Source: Lenisia limosa (lineage: Eukaryota; Breviatea). Taken from it: DNA of 43,112 nt. Under the pieces are notes generated by a model that saw only the letters and a program-made list of their open reading frames with translations, had not been told where the DNA came from and ran no database searches. The stretch covers positions 1 through 43,112 of the forward strand of contig LPNZ01010481.1 of the NCBI GenBank assembly GCA_001655205.1, in the 5' to 3' direction. How positions within the stretch are numbered: position 1 is the stretch's first letter; each line of letters begins with the position of its first letter. A program made the translations under genes and the position numbers. This document shows positions 35,701 to 43,112 of the stretch, in pieces.

Positions 35701-37774
35701 TAAGCCTGAGAGTGTGGACCTGATACCACATTATTGCTTTCTAGATCTACATAAAATATCATAGAGTATATACAGGTACTTATACCCCCCTCCCACAGTC
35801 AGATAGTTGTGGTGAAGGTCGAGAAAGAGCAAAGATGAGAGCGATGAAGGAGGCTGAAAGATGAGAGCGATGAAGGAGGCTGAAAGATGAGAGCGATGAA
35901 GGACGATGAAAGATGAGATGAAGGAGGCTGAAAGATGAGAGCGATGAAGGAGGCTGAAAGATGAGAGCGATGAAGGACGATGTAAGATGAGATGAAGGAG
36001 GCTGAAAGATGAGAGCGATGAAGGACGCTGAAAGATGAGAGCGATGAAGAACGCTGAAAGATGAGAGCGATGAAGGAGGCTGAAAGGTAAAAAAGTCTTT
36101 CATACCACTTTGCTGGAGAATGTTTCTCCAGAAATATCCCAACCTTGATAGCTCTGAGACTGTTGTGCTGAAGTGAGAGAAGTCTCAGTGGCGGCTCAGC
36201 TTCAATGTGTGGAAGGGACTGTCAAATTAAATACATTTTGAAAAAACAACATGTTCTCTAAACACCCTTGAAAACAAAAATATTTGGCAAGTATGTCAAC
36301 AGTCCTCATCCACACCATGAGGTTCTTCTTATTTAGCGTGATACGATCCTCGCCATTATTTCGACGAACTGCACATGACCCATCACTGGCAACCGCAAGA
36401 CGATGGTGGCCAACCATGGACTCCCCCCCTCCTACACAATGAGAAGTTGGTGCTTGATTGGAATTTTTTTTCGGAAAATTGATAACTGAAAAAAAGGGTT
36501 CACATTTCATGAGCAGAGATGGAGGTATAACTTTCAGAGCTGACACAATATCACCTTAATTCCCATAAACTCTCACGAAATTACAAAGGGAAATTGGTCA
36601 AGCTTATTACATAACATAGCTATATATATCATAAATGACGATCAAGAAACATTTGCCTCCTTCAAAAACGATGATATTGTTCAGCACCACATCGTACCAT
36701 TGGCAAGGGATATGATGGCAGTTTCCAGGTTTGTTGGGATGACAGGTTTCGTGTGACGTGGCTGTGCCTAAAAATTATTTTGCAAGGGAAAACAAAGAAT
36801 GCAATGAGATATCAAGTTTAATCTGACCGTAGCTATCTACATCAGCACTTTCTATTTAGGGCCATTGGAGAGCCTACCACTTTTCTCGTCTTTGTTCGAG
36901 GGGACAAGGGGGTCTAAAAAGTCAGATTTTTGTCTAAAGCTGGGTGCTATAACTTGAGGAAAATAACAGTATATTACAGGCCTTGCTCACCTGTAGAGAC
37001 AGGAGGGGCTGAGAGGGATTCAGAACAGGACGCTGTGGTGACGACTCTTTAATGGCGTAACGGTTGAATGCGCTTCTCGTCTAGTATGGTAGTTATTTAA
37101 TGTTTCAGGTTTCCCAATCGTACACTCTGATTATCATCCAAAAACTACACGTATAATGCCCATTTTACCTTTTCAACATCTCTGCTGCTGGCAATGAAAG
37201 CACTGTGTCTGTGCCCGGTCCTAAAAAGTTGACACTCTTCAAGATGCACGCTGGAATGAAACCACGCAGAATCACCCCACATTTTCAAACCACACAGTAA
37301 ATCCAAATTATCAAAACTAAATCCCATCAACTAGGCACTCAACTAGGTACCAAAGACTGCTATACTATCGATACTGTCTCTCTTATCCCTATATCGCCAA
37401 TCTCTCATCAGATTATACAGCACCCCTTCNNNNNNNNNNNNNNNNNNNNNNNNNNNNNNNNNNNNNNNNNNNNNNNNNNNNNNNNNNNNNNNNNNNNNNN
37501 NNNNNNNNNNTTGACGGTCTTGGCGGTCGCGTAACCTCAATACTGCCATGTTAGTGGACAATGTGCTGTCCAACCAACCCTCAGATCATATTTGTCCATT
37601 TTAGGTACTTCCATTCTCCCTCTCATATAATTGACATGGCCATTATGTTTGCGTTTACCCCCACCGTGTGGCCGTAGAGGCAGGCGATCCCTTGCCGGAA
37701 GGAGGCCGGTGCAGACGGACCGCTGAAGTGCCGTCTAAACGTAGACTGTCCTGGGTGGCGGTGATTTGAGACAT
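32764..37774 (-). CDS. LRRC49: LRRC49-like leucine-rich-repeat protein
   Basis: Related to LRRC49, a subunit of the tubulin polyglutamylase complex that acts on ciliary and centriolar microtubules. Exons, 5' to 3': 37774-37665, 37565-gap, gap-37351, 37250-37169, 37072-36991, 36767-36698, 36431-36316, 36218-36144, 35853-35797, 35534-gap, 35286-35205, 35001-34952, 34881-34800, 34704-34610, 34534-34461, 33986-33899, 33814-33670, 33614-33562, 33384-33357, 33300-33256, 33149-33094, 32965-32901, 32799-32764 (TAG). Phases match throughout. The start MSQITATQD is followed by a basic Ser-rich leader. LRRs run from NNGEDRITL through LRLLSLQHNSLRAIK, LLFLDLHHNYLT, HLDVLDVHGNNLTSL, LRVLNASSNSIQSL and LTELNLRNNQLTSN to RLMLSQNSL. 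The C-terminal third is Ser-rich without repeats. The order and wording of the LRRs match LRRC49 better than generic LRR proteins; a paralogue is possible. Gaps 37430-37510 and 35400-35503 remove parts. Confidence 0.82.
34327..34461. repeat. 38-bp tandem repeat abutting a 5' splice site
   Basis: Copies start at 34327, 34365, 34403 and 34441, exactly 38 bp apart, each beginning gtatcagg. The first three are nearly identical. The fourth is truncated by the exon that begins at 34461, so the functional donor (AAG|gtaagg on the minus strand) is part of the last copy. Confidence 0.85.
35632..35725. repeat. Imperfect direct repeat in an LRR-gene intron
   Basis: Two copies of a roughly 50-bp unit containing tataagc-tgatagtgtggac (35644 and 35699 regions), each preceded by aatccaata. 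They lie in the intron between exons 35797 and 35534. The sequence gtatcagg/cctgatac is shared with the 38-bp repeats further left. Confidence 0.55.
35834..36088. repeat. Tandem array carrying repeated 3' splice sites
   Basis: Ten units of 26 or 22 bp, arranged as 26-26-22 higher-order blocks. On the minus strand the typical unit reads cctccttcatcgctctcatc followed by tttcag, a pyrimidine tract plus a perfect acceptor. Eight of ten keep the cag. The exon 35853-35797 begins with the last unit itself, so the array overlaps the coding sequence and fills the end of the upstream intron. Confidence 0.85.
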
Positions 37775-38315
37775 TGATATACACAAGAAACGAAAAATAT
37801 AAGACCAGAATTAACTTTGTTGGCTTTGGAATAATGTATCATCGGCAAAACTGATAAAGAAATCAAGTCAAAATTTCCAAAGTTATAGGAAATTGGCAAT
37901 AGTATTATGAGACCTGTAAATTATATAATGGTATTCTGCTATTGGAGGAAGAACACAAACAAATAAACCATTCAAATCATGATCATTTTCCATTTTTCAA
38001 ACCATTTGAATCAATAATCAGCCAGGGACAGGAGGTAACTTATACTGAATTTCTTCATTATTCTGATTTATTGATTTATTATGTTACTAATTACAATATG
38101 CACTAAATTTCTGATGCGAAGGTGTGAAGAGGGGTGATTGGAAAAGGGGGCAAACTGAAGTGACCTCCTGGGGTGGGTATTGGTATCTATAAAAAGAAAT
38201 ATATATTTATTTTTTTCACAGAATCTGATCTTGTAAGCTTGTATTATTATTATCCAGTGTCATAAGTACATTAATTAGATTGGAAGGAGAGTCTTTTTTT
38301 TCTGTTGTGTCGATA
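37775..38315. other. Divergent intergenic region
   Basis: AT-rich sequence between the start of the LRR gene (minus) and the start of the RNA-binding-protein gene (plus). It should contain both promoters. No exon, RNA gene or obvious motif was recognised. Confidence 0.5.
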
Positions 38316-41300
38316 ATGGCAGTTTACGGAGATGAAGTTGAATATGAGGGTGTTGAAGAGCAGGAAACCCCTTCCATTGCCCAGATTATCAGTGCCGCTG
38401 AGCCTGACGTCCAGCAAGTCGCTCCAGCCCCAGCTCCCGTTGTTGTCGAGCAGACGTTGGTTTTTGCATAAAAAAACAGAGCATGTCTAACGGTTTAGGT
38501 TCAAGGTCTTTATTGGCGGCCTCAACTGGATTACCACCAATGGTGAGCCCCTCTCTGAACCTTTTCACGACGTTGTTCATCAAGAATAGCATTTAATTCT
38601 TTAGAAAACCTCAGAACGTCAATGTCTCAGTTTGGGCAGATCACCGACTCCATCGTGATGTGGGACAATGAGACAAGTGAGTTTGCGCGGCCCTCATGAA
38701 CACCGATAATTTGTAAAGTTTGGGCCATTATTGTGTCAGTTTCCACGGTTAATGTGTGGTATCTGTCTCTTCTCATAGGGTATTTCTGTCAGTCTGTAGC
38801 ATATGAGTGGTTTTTTCTCTTGATTTTTTTTTGTTTTTCGGAACCAAGCTCTAAAATCGTATGTTTTGTTGTAACTTTATTCAACTCTATTTGGTTTTGT
38901 TTATGTGTAGAGTTTCGTTTCCGTTATCATAGTTTCCCGGTAGATGGAAAATGAATTATTAATCAACACCTTGGACTAGTTAGCCAAGCCAGCAACCAAA
39001 AGCAAAAGCACATCTTTAAGACTGTGCTCATGGGTGGAGGCAAAACAAAAAATCTTTCTATTGGGGTTGCTGAAACACTAAACAGTTTACCCAAACTTTT
39101 ACCCGAAGAGACAACCCTCTGTAATTTTTTTTTGTTTTTCAGTTGGTGCAGCTGATCATTCCGTTTCCATATCGATATGTACACTCTNNNNNNNNNNNNN
39201 NNNNNNNNNNNNNNNNNNNNNNNNNNNNNNNNNNNNNNNNNNNNNNNNNNNNNNNNNNNNNNNNNNNNNNNNNNNNNNNNNNNNNNNNNNNNNNNNNNNN
39301 NNNNNNNNNNNNNNNNNNNNNNNNNNNNNNNNATGACCTGTTAATTTTACTTCACAATTCATCCTATTCCCGGAAACCCCTGGCTGTTTTTTTTTTTTTA
39401 TCCACCAAATACTCTGTTGAATGTCGACTGAAGTGTGTTTTGTGTTTCAAATCCTTATATTGGAGGTTGTGGAGATACTGATCTTGCCTTTCACCCCCAT
39501 TACCACCTCCCTTTTTTTTTTTGGTGCCATGGGCTGAAATATACTGTATACGTGTATATATTCATGTAATGTGGCCCTGTATAAAGGCTCAACTGTTTGG
39601 GCGCGATTGATTATTTTTAAGTGCGCGATTGACAAAAGAGTTTATTTATTTAAAACTATTTTTAGCTGCCTCCGTTGAAATAGTTTTGGTTTACAATTGA
39701 AATTATTTTTAATAAATAATCAGCCGCGCCCCTTCATGAGATAAAAGGGCCTGATACAGCACATAGCATAACTATCCTGATTTAGTCATACACAACAACC
39801 TGATTACCCCTATTTACCTGGGTAGAGAGGTCCCGAGGCTTTGGATTCGTGACGTTTTCGAGCCAGGATGCTGTTGACCGNNNNNNNNNNNNNNNNNNNN
39901 NNNNNNNNNNNNNNNNNNNNNNNNNNNNNNNNNNNNNNNNNNNNNNNNNNNNNNNNNNNNNNNNNNNNNNNNNNNNNNNNNNNNNNNNNNNNNNNNNNNN
40001 NNNNNNNNNNNNNNNNNNNNNNNNNNNNNNNNNNNNNNCGCTCATGAGCCTACATTACCTTCGGCAGGTTGACATTAAGAAGGCCGTGACGGGTGAGTCC
40101 AAGGCCCCCTCAGGCACCGGAATGAAACTCTTCATCGGCGGCGTGGGTCCTGATGCTATTAATGGTGGAGGGTCAAAGATTTAAAAAGTAATGCTTTTCA
40201 CTAACTTATTTACACAATATTAGTTTTGCCTTCTCTTAACAGTGCAGATGATCTGAAGGAGTGTCTCCGTGACCTCCCTGTTTCATCATGCTTCCTCCTG
40301 TACCAGCCCCATGACAAGAGCAAGTGCCGCGGTTACGGCTTTGCTGAGTTGAATGTATGTGGGAAACGCTATTTCTTGGTATTGTCAGTATATACATACA
40401 CAATATGGTCAATTCAATTTCCAGAATGAAAGATGGTGGATTCTTATGTTTTAGAGCCCTGTCACCATGGAAATGCTCAACTCAATGGCACCCTTCACCA
40501 TCAGAAATAGACCTGTAAGTAGGGCATTTGCTGTACTACATGTCCTGATTTTCTCCCGTCTAGAGTTTATAAATTGAAAGGTATTTCTGACTTTCTAGGT
40601 TGAGGTCAGAACTGCTGAGCCTCGCGAAAAGGTTTGTGAGTGCACTTAATGGTTGTGCTTTGAAAGGGCTTTCACCTGGTCCAGCACATCAATTAAAACG
40701 TCTAATTCTGTAGAAAAAGGTCCAGACTGCCCCTATGGGCATGGTCAACCCAATGATGATGGGGATGAACATGGGCATGGGCATGAACATGGGCATGAAC
40801 CCTCAGGTTTGCCTTGTTTTTGGATACTTTGTTCAAGTTCCTTAATTCTTATATAACCCCTCCAAAACTGGCATTACTGACGATTGTAGCAACTCCAGGC
40901 TCAGATCCAGCAGCTGCAGTTCTTACAACAGCTGCAGCAGCTCCAGCAACTTCAGCAGCTCCAGAGTCAACTACCCACTCAGGGCGGTCAACAACAGAAC
41001 CTCGGATTACCTGGTATGTTAAGGCTGGCTTTTGTGTTATTCGGTTCCCTTATTGTTTATGAGATAAAACAAGTTCCTCTGACAAACCAGGCGGAATGGA
41101 CCTCTCTTCTTTGTCCGCTCTGACCAGTTCGTCCGGTACTGAAGGACAAGACGCACTCACAATGGCCTCAAACAGGTGCGTGGCCATTGTCAGTGTGGAC
41201 AGTCCTTGTTTACACTTTCTAACAATGTGCTTCTTCATAAATGTTCATTATTAACCCTCTAGTGGAAGCAGTGGATCTTCAGGACATCATAGCAGCAGCA

Positions 41301-41437
41301 GCGATAGAGACAGGGACAGAGACAGAAGCAGCAGCAGTCACAGAAGCCGCGACTACGACGATTACGATGACCGTGACCGTTACTCTTCATCATCAAGACA
41401 TTCTTCCTCAAGCAGACATGGTCCTTATTCCAGATAG
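38316..41437 (+). CDS. hnRNP-type RNA-binding protein with two RRMs and Met-, Gln- and RS-rich tails
   Basis: Nuclear RNA-binding protein, likely in splicing or mRNA packaging. Exons: 38316-38455, 38499-38542, 38605-38676, 39826-gap (39881), 40068-40171, 40243-40354, 40455-40514, 40599-40631, 40714-40806, 40890-41013, 41091-41175, 41263-41437 (TAG). Acidic N terminus MAVYGDEVEYEGVEEQ. RRM1 has RNP2 KVFIGGLNW and RNP1 RSRGFGFVTF; its end lies in a gap. RRM2 has KLFIGGVGPDAI and CRGYGFAELN. Then follow a Met-rich stretch (MMMGMNMGMGMNMGMNPQ), a Gln/Leu heptad-like stretch (QQLQQLQQLQQL), a Ser/Thr linker and an Arg/Ser/Asp tail (DRDRDRDRSSSSHRSR). The RRM pair resembles the hnRNP A/B, DAZAP1 and TDP-43 group, and the RS-type tail suggests a nuclear speckle protein. 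The intron 38677-39825 is about 1.15 kb and contains a gap. Phases agree at all visible joins. Confidence 0.87.
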
Positions 41438-41874
41438 CTTTGTCTATGGTTTTTTTTTGTTTCCTTGGGAAGGTTGGCTAATGTAGTTTGTTGTATTCTA
41501 TTCATCAAATGTCAAACCGGTCCGGACATTGCTCGAAAGTCGTTGATTGAGCATGGGGTGTATATATCTTTTACCATTGAGTCCCACAATAAACAACAGC
41601 CCTAAATATATTAATATTTATTATATACGGAAAAAGAAAAAAGCTAACGCATTTTAAAGTAGAGTCTTGAGGAACGATCGTATTCAAGTGAAGACTGAGA
41701 CTGTCGCTAAGTAGGTATGGTGTAAAGGTACCCGAAAACAGTAATATAATTGTCTTAAATACTTGAATCTTCAACCATCTACCACTTTCCCAAACTGATG
41801 ATAGCGCCGCTTTGGTTTTCAATTTCTGTGCCTTTCCTTCAGCCCTTCTTGCCTCCGTTTCACAATATTTAGTA
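41438..41874. other. Spacer between co-directional genes
   Basis: 3' flank of the RNA-binding-protein gene. CAATAAAC near 41586 may be its polyadenylation signal. The rest is AT-rich upstream sequence of the ferredoxin gene with no recognised motif. Confidence 0.45.
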
Positions 41875-43015
<1,141 letters not shown>

Positions 43016-43112
43016 TGAATCGTCGCGTTGAAACTTTGAGAGAATAAAATCACCACACATGGATTGAATCACGTACGCGAGTGATGGAATGGGCTTTTGT
43101 TGTTTTCAATCG

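Larger units (their letters stand above)
338..40038. other. Eighteen assembly gaps
   Basis: Runs of N at 338-460, 980-1064, 1217-1265, 1619-1783, 2413-2499, 4763-4846, 5571-5680, 5910-5941, 6166-6283, 6738-6826, 10931-10985, 14337-14636, 32047-32151, 32404-32647, 35400-35503, 37430-37510, 39188-39332 and 39881-40038. Eight of them begin right after a homopolymer of about 10 or more G or C. True gap sizes are unknown, so reading frames drawn across them are not evidence. Confidence 0.95.

Noticed and set aside
35780-36142. 120-codon minus-strand frame of Ser/Leu/Phe repeats as an independent protein
   Set aside because: It is a translation of the tandem splice-acceptor array. The LRR exon explains its right part and there is no start context. 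It may be translated only in alternative isoforms.

Overview
The window is intron-rich nuclear DNA from a microbial eukaryote, probably a flagellate protist. Genes lie on both strands and are cut into many small exons by GT-AG introns of about 18-1150 nt. I rebuilt the gene models by hand, following reading frame and intron phase across splice sites; in most genes nearly every exon length and phase closes exactly. No bacterial operon, rRNA, tRNA, CRISPR array or intact transposon was seen. Eighteen runs of N interrupt the sequence, several of them inside genes. Multi-pass membrane PAS-cyclases and CxxC-rich surface proteins recall metamonad/excavate flagellates, but the species is not identified.

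Layout from left to right. 1-3844 (+): 3' part of a type I membrane protein with duplicated cysteine-rich exons, a Sushi domain and one transmembrane helix. 4109-7133 (+): acidic protein with a C-terminal MYND zinc finger. 8165-12682 (-): a 21-exon alpha-helical protein, possibly a transcription factor whose Zn2Cys6-like start lies at 13572-13627. 13952-15470 (+): OSTC/DC2, a subunit of ER oligosaccharyltransferase. 15607-17319 (-): secreted Met/His/Asp-rich protein of unknown function. 17787-30606 (+): a giant gene of about 59 exons and roughly 1,740 residues, a multi-pass membrane protein ending in a PAS domain and a class III nucleotide cyclase. 31424-31990 (-): unrecognised gene whose 5' end is lost near gaps. 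32764-37774 (-): leucine-rich-repeat protein resembling LRRC49, a tubulin polyglutamylase-complex (ciliary) protein. 38316-41437 (+): nuclear RNA-binding protein with two RRMs and Met-, Gln- and RS-rich tails. 41875-42953 (+): mitochondrial-type [2Fe-2S] ferredoxin with a presequence, running off the window.

Together these suggest a motile cell with a mitochondrion or related organelle, N-glycosylation, cyclic-nucleotide signalling and elaborate cysteine-rich surface proteins. The most unusual features concern splicing: poly-G just after 5' splice sites and poly-C just before 3' splice sites, a tandem array of ready-made 3' splice sites in the LRR gene, introns as short as 31 and possibly 18 nt, and small foldback elements inside introns.
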